The notes below the pieces were generated by a model that ran no database searches, was not told the DNA's origin, and saw nothing but the letters and a program-made list of their open reading frames with translations. Shown here piece by piece: positions 44,962 through 52,795 of a stretch of 64,000 bases of DNA (positions within the stretch are counted from its first letter, which is position 1; every line of letters begins with the position of its first letter). The translations under genes were made by a program, and so were the position numbers. The stretch covers positions 5,857 to 69,856 of the forward strand of contig JBBRMU010000004.1 in assembly GCA_038230655.1 (NCBI GenBank), written 5' to 3'. The DNA comes from JBBRMU01 sp038230655 (GTDB lineage Bacteria > Patescibacteriota > Microgenomatia > UBA1406 > GWC2-37-13).

Positions 44962-45186
44962 CCTAATAAAGAAGGATATGCATTATTTAATACAATTATA
45001 AATACTTCCTTAGATACATCTTTGTTTAGCCAACCAACTCATTGAACCTACCGAATTTTATCTTACCTATATCTTACCGCTATCTCACCACCATCTTAAA
45101 GTGTTGTTCTACTATTAATTTAGATGTGTGAATGATAATTGCTCTTCGAATTATAAATTACCATACTATGGAAAGAGGTGAAATAA
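44962..45186. other. Intergenic region, no gene seen
   Basis: Contains repeated ATCTTAYC-like words (CTTACCTATATCTTACCGC) and the AGAGGTGA ribosome site for the next gene at 45173-45182. No promoter could be fixed with confidence. Confidence 0.3.
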
Positions 45187-45840
45187 ATGAATATATTTAC
45201 AAAAAGGATTATTGGGGCTGTGACAACACTTGGATTATTTACCCTTGTGCTGGTAATGGGTGCTTCAAATACCTTCGCGTCAACGGATGGTTCAATAGCC
45301 GGAAGCCATGTTGGTATGCCAATGCATACCAAGAATATGGGTAACACTCAAGGATGGTATAACGGGAAAACGGTCACTTTCTCATATCATACCTTGAATG
45401 GTTTTTGCGAGCAGCCACCAAAAAGCGGAGCGCCTTCAAACTGTGAAGTAGGAGCTGAAGCAATGGGTGTGCCAAGAGCAGGGGCAGTACCAATTCTATA
45501 TGTTATAGAACCAGTTGGATTCAGACCTGCTACTTCAACCCTACAGTGCCCGAAAGTTGGTAATTGTATCAATCATCCATCAACACTTGATGTATCAAGA
45601 GTTAATGGTCCAGGTACAGAAAACGTACCGCTTCCCGCACACAGTCACATTATAACTGTACCTGATAGTGGTTGGCATCAGATTTATGTTATTGGAGTTA
45701 AAGATCCAAATGCATACAGTCAGATTGCCCAAGGTAAGAGTATAGAAACAGTGAGAACGCTTCAAAAAAGTGGAGCCGCAGTCACTGCAGACACACAAAC
45801 GAATGCCTTTCTATTCTTTGATGTTCTAGGGGCAAAATAA
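45187..45840 (+). CDS. Secreted protein of a conserved family of unknown function
   Basis: A 217-residue protein with a signal peptide cut near TFAST. The mature part has conserved-looking features: WYNGKTVTFSYHTLNGFCEQPP, CEVG, LYVIEPVGF, four Cys (two likely disulfides), LPAHSHIITVPDS and a C-terminal TNAFLFFDVLG. The HSH motif and Met/His-rich N-terminus (HVGMPMHTKNMGN) could bind copper. It has an AGAGGTGA ribosome site, unlike most genes here. An inverted repeat resembling the csoR operator follows it. Confidence 0.7.
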   Translation: MNIFTKRIIGAVTTLGLFTLVLVMGASNTFASTDGSIAGSHVGMPMHTKNMGNTQGWYNGKTVTFSYHTLNGFCEQPPKSGAPSNCEVGAEAMGVPRAGAVPILYVIEPVGFRPATSTLQCPKVGNCINHPSTLDVSRVNGPGTENVPLPAHSHIITVPDSGWHQIYVIGVKDPNAYSQIAQGKSIETVRTLQKSGAAVTADTQTNAFLFFDVLGAK

Positions 45841-45846
45841 GTACAC

Positions 45847-45878
45847 ATTCTAGTGGGTTGAAATATCCCCACTAGAAT
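45847..45878. promoter_or_regulatory. Inverted repeat resembling the csoR operator
   Basis: ATTCTAGTGGG (45847-45857) and CCCACTAGAAT (45868-45878) are perfect inverse copies around a 10-base loop. Read on the minus strand it gives CTAGTGGGGATA, against CTAGTGGGGGGATA at the csoR promoter. It could be a CsoR site for the Met-rich gene downstream, or a terminator of the gene upstream, though no T-run follows. Confidence 0.5.
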
Positions 45879-45934
45879 ATTGCTATAAGATAGAAATAGA
45901 ATTTATGAAAATACATTTTGAAGATATAAAAATA

Positions 45935-45989
45935 AATTTACTTAACGATAAAAATCGGACTGCTGAGTAGTAGTGAAATTAAGTAAATT
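45935..45989. repeat. 11-bp inverted repeat in leader of the Met-rich gene
   Basis: AATTTACTTAA (45935-45945) and TTAAGTAAATT (45979-45989) are perfect inverse copies, 33 bases apart, in the region between a likely promoter and the ribosome site of the gene at 46061. Possible RNA stem or operator pair. Confidence 0.45.
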
Positions 45990-46060
45990 CAATAAGTTAT
46001 AAATTAATTTGAGCGATGATTTATAAATTTAATACTAATCAAAAGGAGGTGAAATACATA

Positions 46061-46336
46061 ATGAAAAATAATATAGTTGCTTTTGCTGTTGCGTTTTTAA
46101 TAGGAATTGCAACACTTGCAGGAATATCCTCAGTTAAGGCGATGGATACTCAAGGAATGATGCAACCAACGCAAGGAATGATGCAGAATGGTGCCAATAC
46201 GAATAATGGGTCTATAATGAATAATGGTTCAAAAATGAACGGTTCATCAGATTTGCGAACAGGTCAAGGAGGAGGCTCAGGAATGATGCCTAATGGTGCA
46301 CCTTCTACCGGAATGGGTGGTACATTTGGAAGATAA
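46061..46336 (+). CDS. Small secreted Met/Asn/Gly-rich protein, 91 residues
   Basis: Signal peptide (residues 1-26, ending VKAMD), then a low-complexity chain with repeated QGMM and MNNGS units and pairs of Met (QGMMQPTQGMMQ). Such Met motifs bind Cu(I) in exported copper proteins, which would fit the csoR-like site upstream; this is inference. AGGAGGTGA lies 8 bases before the ATG, so the upstream in-frame ATG at 46016 was rejected. Confidence 0.7.
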   Translation: MKNNIVAFAVAFLIGIATLAGISSVKAMDTQGMMQPTQGMMQNGANTNNGSIMNNGSKMNGSSDLRTGQGGGSGMMPNGAPSTGMGGTFGR

Positions 46337-46362
46337 GATGCAGTTTGTATCTTAGTTTCAAT

Positions 46363-46390
46363 AAGCACCTGGAAGCGCTTCCAGGTGCTT
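46363..46390. terminator. Perfect palindromic terminator
   Basis: AAGCACCTGGAAGC and its exact complement are joined without spacer (14-bp arms), followed by TTTCT. It should stop transcription from either side and isolates the Met-rich gene from the sortase gene. Confidence 0.75.
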
Positions 46391-46398
46391 TCTGAAGT

Positions 46399-46974
46399 AT
46401 GAATAAACAATTAAACTTCGCATTTGTTATTATTCTTGGGTTATTTTTTAGTGCGATTTTTTATACCGTTTTCCTTCACCCTCCAAAGTATTCAAATGGT
46501 CAAAAGATTACAGTCAGTAGTCAAAATATTGCAGTACCTTTGACCTTAACCATAAAGAAACTAGGTATTACAACGTCCATCGAATCAGTAGGAAAAGATG
46601 TAAGCGGAAACATGGATGTCCCCAAAAATGTAAGTAATGTGGGATGGTACAAGTTTGGAGCAAGACCTGGTGAACACGGAAATGCAGTGATTGCAGGTCA
46701 TCTTGACTCTGAAACAGGACCGGCAGTATTCTACAATCTCTCAACTCTTCAGCCAGGTGATGAAGTCACCCTTACAGATACTGTGGGGCACAAATTTATC
46801 TACATTGTAAAGACTCAAGCAATATATGATGATGATAAGTTTCCTCTTCAGCAAGTATTTGGTAATCAAAATAAATCAATGCTCAATCTAATCACCTGTC
46901 GAGGTGTGTTTAATACAATTACTAAAAATTACTCGCAGAGGGTGGTCGTTTACACACAATTAAAACAGATTTAA
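46399..46974 (+). CDS. Sortase-family transpeptidase
   Basis: A 191-residue enzyme with an N-terminal anchor (residues 7-27) and the sortase triad: His in VIAGHLDSE, Cys in LNLITCRG, Arg in YSQRVVVYT. The single-domain form with TLTIKKLGIT resembles class E/F or D sortases. It attaches proteins to the wall or to other proteins. No clear LPxTG substrate is seen in the window; the two beta-rich surface proteins have plain C-terminal helices. Confidence 0.9.
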   Translation: MNKQLNFAFVIILGLFFSAIFYTVFLHPPKYSNGQKITVSSQNIAVPLTLTIKKLGITTSIESVGKDVSGNMDVPKNVSNVGWYKFGARPGEHGNAVIAGHLDSETGPAVFYNLSTLQPGDEVTLTDTVGHKFIYIVKTQAIYDDDKFPLQQVFGNQNKSMLNLITCRGVFNTITKNYSQRVVVYTQLKQI

Positions 46975-46992
46975 TGGGATTCTTCCCTCATC

Positions 46993-47190
46993 TTACATTC
47001 CATCTATTACATTAAGATATCTCAACTGTTTCATTCTTTGAGTTGAGATAAAAAGGCTTTCAATAATGACTTCGTTTTCAGCATTAAGTAAATCTTTCGT
47101 AAACTCGTTGTAAAAGGTAGTTTCATCATATAAAACTAAGGTGAACAAATCTGGAGAGGTATGTTGAATTAATTTATTAAAGATGTTCAT
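46993..47190 (-). pseudogene. N-terminal fragment of a phospholipase D-like protein
   Basis: Sixty-five residues read FYNEFTKDLLNAENEVIIESLFIST, as in the first domain of PLD-like nucleases/helicases of mobile DNA, then stop before either HKD motif. Its ATG is 7 bases after AAGGAGGTG, which is also the coding sequence for the last residues (KEV) of the recombinase remnant upstream. It is the passenger gene of a destroyed element. Confidence 0.55.
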
Positions 47191-47309
47191 GATTTCACCT
47201 CCTTTCTGAAGTGTGAAAGTGCGATTAAAAGAGCAGTTTTCTCTTTAGACTCAATTTTGGAGGTTAAATAGGTTCGAACAGTGTCCCAGATGGGGCACTT
47301 CGATTTAAT
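47187..47309 (-). pseudogene. C-terminal remnant of a second serine recombinase
   Basis: About 40 codons read CPIWDTVRTYLTSKIESKEK and on to FRKEVKS, closely matching the end of the complete recombinase at 48051 (CTIWDETRTYSTSRIDSKEK to FTKEV). Everything upstream of this is missing. It shows that an earlier related element sat here and was replaced. Confidence 0.75.
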
Positions 47310-47324
47310 TTAGAATAATTCTTT

Positions 47325-47723
47325 CTAGAATATGATATTTATGGCTTCTCTAGGAGAAATGATTTTAGTATCCTTCCATTTTTTAAGAGGGAGCAAGTGT
47401 TTTTTATCTCCCGTTATTAAATAATCAGCTTTACTTTCTTCAGCTAATTCCAAAAGATATTCGTCTTTTGTATCTTGAGAGAATTTAACTTTTTTCTGTG
47501 GAATATGAAGTATTCCATAATCTAGTAAAATAGAAACATCTTGTATTAATGCTTCATCTACTTCAAATTTATTGAGTAACTTATCAAATATCTCATTATA
47601 TAACTGTTTAGAGGTGCATAAAATAAACTTTTTTCTTTGAATACCTTCAAGTATCAATTTTGGAGTACCGCCATATAAAACACCTGAGATAACAACATTT
47701 GAATCTAAAATTATTTTATGCAT
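47325..47723 (-). CDS. PIN-domain toxin (VapC-like ribonuclease)
   Basis: A 132-residue PIN protein: LDSNVVISG near the start (first Asp), an acidic QLYNEIFDKL, DEYLLELAEES and KADYLITGDKKHL (further acidic residues), completing the four-acid metal site. It overlaps the upstream antitoxin gene by 8 bases. VapC toxins cut RNA when their antitoxin is lost, which stabilises mobile DNA; here the pair lies between two recombinase copies. Confidence 0.85.
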   Translation of the reverse strand: MHKIILDSNVVISGVLYGGTPKLILEGIQRKKFILCTSKQLYNEIFDKLLNKFEVDEALIQDVSILLDYGILHIPQKKVKFSQDTKDEYLLELAEESKADYLITGDKKHLLPLKKWKDTKIISPREAINIIF

Positions 47724-47988
47724 TTTGTATTAAGTCGTACGCCTCATCTTCACTCATATCTGAAATCTTCTTATTTTGTTTTTTTAGCCACACAGAGAAG
47801 ATATTTCTACCTTTTTGATTCAATTCTTCTATATTTATTGTTTGTAAAGACGATTGAGTAGTTTTTATATATAACTCGGATAGGGCTACTTTCAGTATCT
47901 CAGGTTCACTTAATGGAGGGTACTTTGATTGGATAGTATCTAGAACTTCACGTATTTCTGGAGTAATTGTAAGTCTGATTGTGTTCAT
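47716..47988 (-). CDS. Ribbon-helix-helix-type antitoxin
   Basis: A 90-residue partner of the PIN toxin: MNTIRLTITPEIREVLDTIQ is a ribbon-helix-helix opening for DNA binding, and the C-terminal half (FSVWLKKQNKKISDMSEDEA) should wrap the toxin. The gene order antitoxin-toxin with overlapping ends is typical. Autorepression is expected. Confidence 0.75.
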   Translation of the reverse strand: MNTIRLTITPEIREVLDTIQSKYPPLSEPEILKVALSELYIKTTQSSLQTINIEELNQKGRNIFSVWLKKQNKKISDMSEDEAYDLIQNA

Positions 47989-48050
47989 ATACGTACATTA
48001 TAAGGCTTTAATAGCCTCTTGTCAACCGTGAATAATTAATAATTTCATTT

Positions 48051-49790
48051 TTACACCTCCTTTGTGAAGTATTCAATTGCCTCAAGAAGGGCGGTTTTCT
48101 CTTTAGAATCTATTCGGGAGGTCGAATAGGTACGAGTCTCGTCCCATATGGTGCACCATAAAGAACTTTTTAAATAAATTTTATATTCTTCGCGTACTAA
48201 GGCTCCGTTATTAGGTACGAGCCGGTATATTTCTTCTTTTGTCTTTTTTATAGCCTCTTTATACTTAAAAAACAAATATTGAAGCTGATATTCTAATTTT
48301 TGACCTAGTAAGATCGGGTTCGAGCCAACAGTCTTAAAAATGATTTTTCTTCGATTGTGATTCTTTGTTGCAAATCTTTTTGCCGCTAATAATCCAAACT
48401 CAAAACTATCTTTTGCAATATCTGCCCACTCATTATTTCCTAACTTTGCTTGATTTAGTTGTTTCATAATTTTTTCTTTTTCAATCATTAATGCTCTTTT
48501 TCTATCTCCAAATTCTTGATCTGAAAGCATACTACCATCAGAATTCTCTGGAGATATTTTGAGCGAAACCAAATTATTAATACGCTTATTTACATTTTCA
48601 AATGCTTTTTGGAGAGCATCACAACTATTCGTACTTGTGGCTTTATTCTTTTCTTTGACTTCCTCTAATGCTTCTAAAGCTAGTTTCGCAAAGTCAGGAT
48701 CCAATTCAAGATGCGTCAAGTCTTGTCTAAATTTTTCTTCTAATGTTTCTGTTTTAATATATCCCTGACTACATCTGCTCCGTTTATTCTTTTTTGTACA
48801 ACGGTAGTATGCAAACTCCTGTGAAGTACCATTTTTATAATGTTTTATATGTGATTCAACTGTTACAAAATAACCACATTCACCACATTTAATCATGCCG
48901 TTAAGAGCAGAATCGTGCTTTTCAGCTTTACCTTTGGCTCTACCTTCAACTATATCCTGCAATAGGTTAAATTCTTCATCTGTTAGCATAGGAGGATGTT
49001 GTCCTTGATACAGTTTTCCACAATAAATAAACTTTCCTGTATAAAAAGGGTCTCTAAGATGTCTATGCATTGCACTTTTACATATAGGTTTGCCGTATTT
49101 CAAACTCCTAATTCCTAGTTTCTCAGCCTCCTCAACTAATGCTTCAACAGTATAATTTCCCGTTAGCGCAAAATCAAATAACTTTCTCATGAGTGGAAAA
49201 TATATAGGATGAGGTGAAATGTCTCTCAAACCTTGTGGCTTATCACTATTATTCATATCTCCTGGTCTCGCTTGACCTGGGAAAACGCCTCGCTCAGCTT
49301 TAAGCATTAATGATTCTTTTACATTAACACTTTTATTATCGTTTTCTAGCTTTGCTTGAGTACAAAGAAGATTTAACATAAATTTATCATAGGGATTATT
49401 TATGAATGTTTGATATGGAGTAACAACCTCAAGTAGTTTTCCCTGATCCATAAGATAAATAATTCTTCCAGTATCTATCGTATTTCTGGATAATCGTGAG
49501 GGATTAAGAAGAATTATTCCATTTATATCTCCATCTTCTATCATCTGAACCACCTGGTTAAAGACAGGTCTTCCTGGAATTTTGGCTGATTTTGACTCTT
49601 GGAGTGGTTCCCCTGAAACTTGAATTCCTCTTGAAGCAACATATGTTGTTAATGTATGTATCTGATCAGGAAGGGATTGAATTTGACGTTCATCAGATTC
49701 GCTACTTTTACGACAATATATAGCGTATTTACTTAATGGCTGATAATCTTTTTCAGGAGTACTAATTGTGTTATATTCAGATAATCTCAT
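48051..49790 (-). CDS. Large serine recombinase (integrase)
   Basis: A complete 579-residue recombinase: catalytic Ser in YCRKSSESDERQIQSL, Arg motif NPSRLSRNTIDTGRI, a recombinase domain (about residues 180-280), a zinc ribbon (CGECGYFVT ... YYRCTKK ... RCSQGY), a coiled-coil segment and a C-terminal tail SKEKTALLEAIEYFTKEV. Its last codons contain AAAGGAGGTG, which precedes an ATG frame of only 8 codons, as though a passenger gene had been lost. It is preceded by and overlaps a 61-residue gene and is controlled by the Xre operator. Confidence 0.93.
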   Translation of the reverse strand: MRLSEYNTISTPEKDYQPLSKYAIYCRKSSESDERQIQSLPDQIHTLTTYVASRGIQVSGEPLQESKSAKIPGRPVFNQVVQMIEDGDINGIILLNPSRLSRNTIDTGRIIYLMDQGKLLEVVTPYQTFINNPYDKFMLNLLCTQAKLENDNKSVNVKESLMLKAERGVFPGQARPGDMNNSDKPQGLRDISPHPIYFPLMRKLFDFALTGNYTVEALVEEAEKLGIRSLKYGKPICKSAMHRHLRDPFYTGKFIYCGKLYQGQHPPMLTDEEFNLLQDIVEGRAKGKAEKHDSALNGMIKCGECGYFVTVESHIKHYKNGTSQEFAYYRCTKKNKRSRCSQGYIKTETLEEKFRQDLTHLELDPDFAKLALEALEEVKEKNKATSTNSCDALQKAFENVNKRINNLVSLKISPENSDGSMLSDQEFGDRKRALMIEKEKIMKQLNQAKLGNNEWADIAKDSFEFGLLAAKRFATKNHNRRKIIFKTVGSNPILLGQKLEYQLQYLFFKYKEAIKKTKEEIYRLVPNNGALVREEYKIYLKSSLWCTIWDETRTYSTSRIDSKEKTALLEAIEYFTKEV

Positions 49791-49962
49791 TTTGTTGATT
49801 TTGAGGATCGGTTACCTCATCTAATGGATCTGGCGTAAGTAAAATATCCATTAAATTTATAAGATCAGTAAATGCTTTTGTTGCTTCCTCATTCGAAAGT
49901 TGAATATTAAATTTATCGTAGTATAATTTTTTAAATTTTTCTTTTATATTAGTGTCTACCAT
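49777..49962 (-). CDS. Small helical protein ahead of the recombinase, 61 residues
   Basis: Not recognised. Helical (IKEKFKKLYYDKFNIQLSNE), ending in a Pro/Asp-rich tail. It overlaps the recombinase start by 14 bases and is the first gene after the operator-controlled promoter, so it may be an accessory of integration or excision. Confidence 0.55.
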   Translation of the reverse strand: MVDTNIKEKFKKLYYDKFNIQLSNEEATKAFTDLINLMDILLTPDPLDEVTDPQNQQNEII

Positions 49963-49979
49963 ATTAGTATTTCACTACA

Positions 49980-50019
49980 ACTATAGTAATAGTATAACCA
50001 CTATAGTGGTAGTTGTCAA
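49980..50019 (-). promoter_or_regulatory. Recombinase-operon promoter with Xre operator
   Basis: On the minus strand TTGACA (50014-50019) and TATACT (49991-49996) are 17 bases apart, and the spacer is filled by the palindrome ACCACTATAGTGGT (49997-50010). A second half-site ACTATAGT lies at 49980-49987 over the start of transcription. This should be the operator of the divergent Xre-type gene. Confidence 0.7.
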
Positions 50020-50083
50020 GCGTAATTTAAGATAGATAAATCAACATATTAACAATAGTTATAGAATGCTATATACTATAAAT

Positions 50084-50308
50084 ATGAATGTAACAATAAA
50101 TCCAAAAAGCCAGGAAGAATTTGGTAGAAATCTACGAGAAATAAGAGAAAAAAGGAAATTATTACAGGAACAAGTTGCAGAATTAGTAGGGATATCTGTT
50201 TCTTATTATGCTGGGATTGAACGAGGAGAAGAGAATCCTTCATTTGCTGTAATTAGACAACTTTGCAAAGTACTCAAAATTAATTCTTCAGATATTCTTC
50301 CTTTTTAG
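50084..50308 (+). CDS. Xre-family repressor, 74 residues
   Basis: A single helix-turn-helix domain of the Cro/CI type: FGRNLREIREKRKLLQEQVA, then ELVGISVSYYAGIERGEENP and VIRQLCKVLKI. The ATG at 50084 is 6 bases after TATACT (50072-50077), so a start at 50066 is unlikely. It faces away from the recombinase operon and most probably represses it, as lysogeny repressors do. Confidence 0.85.
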   Translation: MNVTINPKSQEEFGRNLREIREKRKLLQEQVAELVGISVSYYAGIERGEENPSFAVIRQLCKVLKINSSDILPF

Positions 50309-50317
50309 TTCAATAAT

Positions 50318-51589
50318 TTATTGAATTAGCTCGTTTGTCTCGTATAAATCTTCCAATTCCTTCGTTGACCCGAAGGGAATACGATCTAAAATTACATTTT
50401 TCATTGTCATAGTCATGGCAGAAGTTACCGTATATTCTCCGTATCTATTATTTATTTTATCCATAGCATCAGATATTTTTATGTTTTTTTCTGGTCCATC
50501 TTCAAAAAGTTGTTGTTGGACTTGATCTTTAGAGTCAAGATCAAAACAGGCGACAGATACTTTTGTTACTACTTTTCTTTGAGGTTGTTGATTAAACACG
50601 AGTAACGCACGTCGGTAGATATCATTTGAAGCATATAAATCACGATTTCCTACTCTACCTCTATGCCAATACGTTCCATCTTCATAGGAAAGTCCGATAT
50701 GCATACCTCGTGCCATATATCCATTTTTTCTAAGCCTACGTCCTATCTTTTCGCACAATTTCATTATTACAGCTGATAGTTCTGATGGATCTGCGGATTT
50801 CTTTCCTAATGCCACATCTTGACCAAAGCTGTGTCTAAGATAATCGACATCATCAGGCTCCCATCCTCTGAGCCTTCTAAACCAATAATATCCATTTATA
50901 CTTTGAAATACTTGATGTTTTAATACATCTAAAGGAGCGTCAAGAAATTGAAGAGGAGTAAAGATTTTGCACATATTAAGTCGTGCCTGAAATCTGGAAT
51001 TAATGCCACATAAATCAATTAAAGTAAGTTTGCTATATATTTCTCTTACATTTTTGTAGGTTATAACATCCAATCCATCAGGTTTATGCAGAGATGCTCC
51101 TGTTTTTGCAAGAAACCTATTCGGTGCAATTCCAATAGAACAACTCATCCATTCCCCGATTTCTTTCCTAATTCTTGTTTTTATTTCAAACGCAATCTCA
51201 GTAAGTTCTCTTTTTAAAATACTCTCCATTGGCGCAAAATCAATTACTAATTCATCAATGGAAAGAGGCCTAATAATGGACGAATACTCTGAGCAAATCC
51301 TTTTCAGTCTAATATGTACATCTCGCACGAGTGATGCATCGGTCATGAGTGGAATAACCTCTTTACAAATTGATCTACATTCAATTAAATTCATCCCTGT
51401 TCTTATGCCTAACTTTTTGGCTTCAATCGATGGAGCCAAAACTATTCCTCTTGGAGATACATATGACATCATAAGAATGGGCTTACCTCGCAGGTGTCTA
51501 TTTGCCTGTTGAGTTGCAGTCGCAAAACAACTGTTCAAATCAATATGCATTTTTAAAGGCGAATTTTGATTAAGTTCCAGCTGCATCAT
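50318..51589 (-). CDS. Y-family translesion DNA polymerase (UmuC/DinB-like)
   Basis: A 423-residue error-prone polymerase: first catalytic Asp in MHIDLNSCFAT, SIDE motif in RPLSIDELVIDF, helix-hairpin-helix region (TLIDLCGINSRFQARL), little-finger domain, and QQQLFE near the C-terminus, resembling a clamp-binding motif. The pattern ...QLF...DAMDKINNRYGEYTV is more like UmuC than DinB. It overlaps the small upstream gene by 20 bases; both share a promoter with the putative LexA operator. Confidence 0.9.
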   Translation of the reverse strand: MMQLELNQNSPLKMHIDLNSCFATATQQANRHLRGKPILMMSYVSPRGIVLAPSIEAKKLGIRTGMNLIECRSICKEVIPLMTDASLVRDVHIRLKRICSEYSSIIRPLSIDELVIDFAPMESILKRELTEIAFEIKTRIRKEIGEWMSCSIGIAPNRFLAKTGASLHKPDGLDVITYKNVREIYSKLTLIDLCGINSRFQARLNMCKIFTPLQFLDAPLDVLKHQVFQSINGYYWFRRLRGWEPDDVDYLRHSFGQDVALGKKSADPSELSAVIMKLCEKIGRRLRKNGYMARGMHIGLSYEDGTYWHRGRVGNRDLYASNDIYRRALLVFNQQPQRKVVTKVSVACFDLDSKDQVQQQLFEDGPEKNIKISDAMDKINNRYGEYTVTSAMTMTMKNVILDRIPFGSTKELEDLYETNELIQ

Positions 51590-51836
51590 ATGTCTCTAGT
51601 AATTGCCAACTTAACGTGTCAGCATTCAGTTCAAGTTTAAAAAACATGGTGTCATTTGCCACAGAAAATATATGAAGTAGCTCTCGTCCCGCACGTACTT
51701 TGTTGTAATAGTCAAATTTATTTATGAGATATACACGCCCACGCCACTTAATTTTCATTGGCTTTATAGGCATATTACTTTTACGGGTCGTATCATAGAC
51801 GGCAACAACATCTACTTTCTCATGAATTTTTTCCAT
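51570..51836 (-). CDS. Small partner protein of the translesion polymerase, 88 residues
   Basis: Residues 28-45 (KIKWRGRVYLINKFDYYN) followed by FSVANDTMFFKLELNADTLS and WQLLE resemble the short proteins (DUF6504-like) that accompany Y-family polymerases in other phyla; this is a pattern-level match. First gene of the operon, about 80 bases after the SOS-like promoter, and overlapping the polymerase start by 20 bases, which implies coupled translation. Confidence 0.6.
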   Translation of the reverse strand: MEKIHEKVDVVAVYDTTRKSNMPIKPMKIKWRGRVYLINKFDYYNKVRAGRELLHIFSVANDTMFFKLELNADTLSWQLLETYDAAGT

Positions 51837-51917
51837 AATTTAGTGAAACTGCTAACTTTTAGGCCACATTAATAGATCGGCTTGTTATAAGGCTCTTATT
51901 TCATTCTGTATAGTTAT

Positions 51918-51947
51918 ATTGTAGTAAACGATCGTTTACATTGTCAA
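51918..51947 (-). promoter_or_regulatory. Polymerase-operon promoter with putative LexA operator
   Basis: On the minus strand TTGACA (51942-51947) and TACAAT (51918-51923) are 18 bases apart and enclose GTAAACGATCGTTTAC (51924-51939), a 16-base palindrome. Spacer length, operator position and both boxes are the same as at uvrB (29642-29671). The start codon is about 80 bases on, as at uvrB. The SRAP gene on the other side has its own TATAAT at 52000-52005. Confidence 0.8.
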
Positions 51948-52010
51948 CTACAATATTGTAAGACTGTGAAATTTGCTTATCTGTAATCTGGTTTATTGAT
52001 ATAATTAGAT

Positions 52011-52715
52011 ATGTGCGGAAGATATAATCTTGAAATATATGAAGACTTTTATGATAGATATGAGATTGAAAATAGACTTGATCTGAAGTCTTCGTTTAAT
52101 ATTGCTCCATCTCAAATTCAACCAGTTGTTTTACAACATTCTCCTAATCATGTGGAGTTAATGCCATGGGGACTTATACCCTTTTGGGAAGATAAAAAAC
52201 CAAAACAAAAATATCTAATTAACATGCGGGATGATACTATTATTTCAAAAGGATGGGCACATAAATATCTACAATTTCAGAGGTGCCTTATTCCTGCTTC
52301 AGGATTTTATGAATGGAAAAAAACATCAGATGGTAAAATCCCATACCAATTTAAAGTGAAGGGTAAAAAATATATCACGTTTGCAGGAATGTATAGTGAA
52401 ACAGAAAATAGTGAGGGTAAGAAAGAGAGAAGATATACGATAATTACTACAACACCAAATAGTTTAATGGCGCCTATTCACGATAGAATGCCAGTTATCT
52501 TAGATGAGGAAGGTGAGAAATTCTGGATTAATCCTGACAATGTTGAGATTGATCAATTAAAAGAATATATAAAACCATTTAAGGCTAACTTAATGGAAAG
52601 ATTCCCCATCTCTACAGCAGTAAACAGTCCTATGAATAATAGTAAAGATATTATCAAACCAATTCCAGAACCTCATGCTTCAAAAGACAACACAAATACA
52701 CTTGATTCTGCTTGA
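52011..52715 (+). CDS. SRAP-domain protein (YedK/HMCES family)
   Basis: A 234-residue protein that forms a covalent link with abasic sites in single-stranded DNA. It starts MCGRYN, so the catalytic Cys2 is exposed after Met removal; Asn in FNIAPSQ, Glu in ASGFYEWKK and His in PIHDRMPVIL complete the active site. TATAAT ends 5 bases before the ATG. It is divergent from the polymerase operon, 175 bases apart, and probably belongs to the same DNA-damage module. Confidence 0.93.
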   Translation: MCGRYNLEIYEDFYDRYEIENRLDLKSSFNIAPSQIQPVVLQHSPNHVELMPWGLIPFWEDKKPKQKYLINMRDDTIISKGWAHKYLQFQRCLIPASGFYEWKKTSDGKIPYQFKVKGKKYITFAGMYSETENSEGKKERRYTIITTTPNSLMAPIHDRMPVILDEEGEKFWINPDNVEIDQLKEYIKPFKANLMERFPISTAVNSPMNNSKDIIKPIPEPHASKDNTNTLDSA

Positions 52716-52795
52716 TATACCTTGTACTTTTCTTTTCTGATATTATTTGATATACTTCTCTCAATTTACCACGTCCTAATAATATAAGTAATATT

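Noticed and set aside
51918..51947. Idea that the palindrome also drives the SRAP gene to the right
   Set aside because: The SRAP gene has its own TATAAT at 52000-52005; no -35/-10 pair on the plus strand encloses the palindrome, so control from this site is possible only by proximity.
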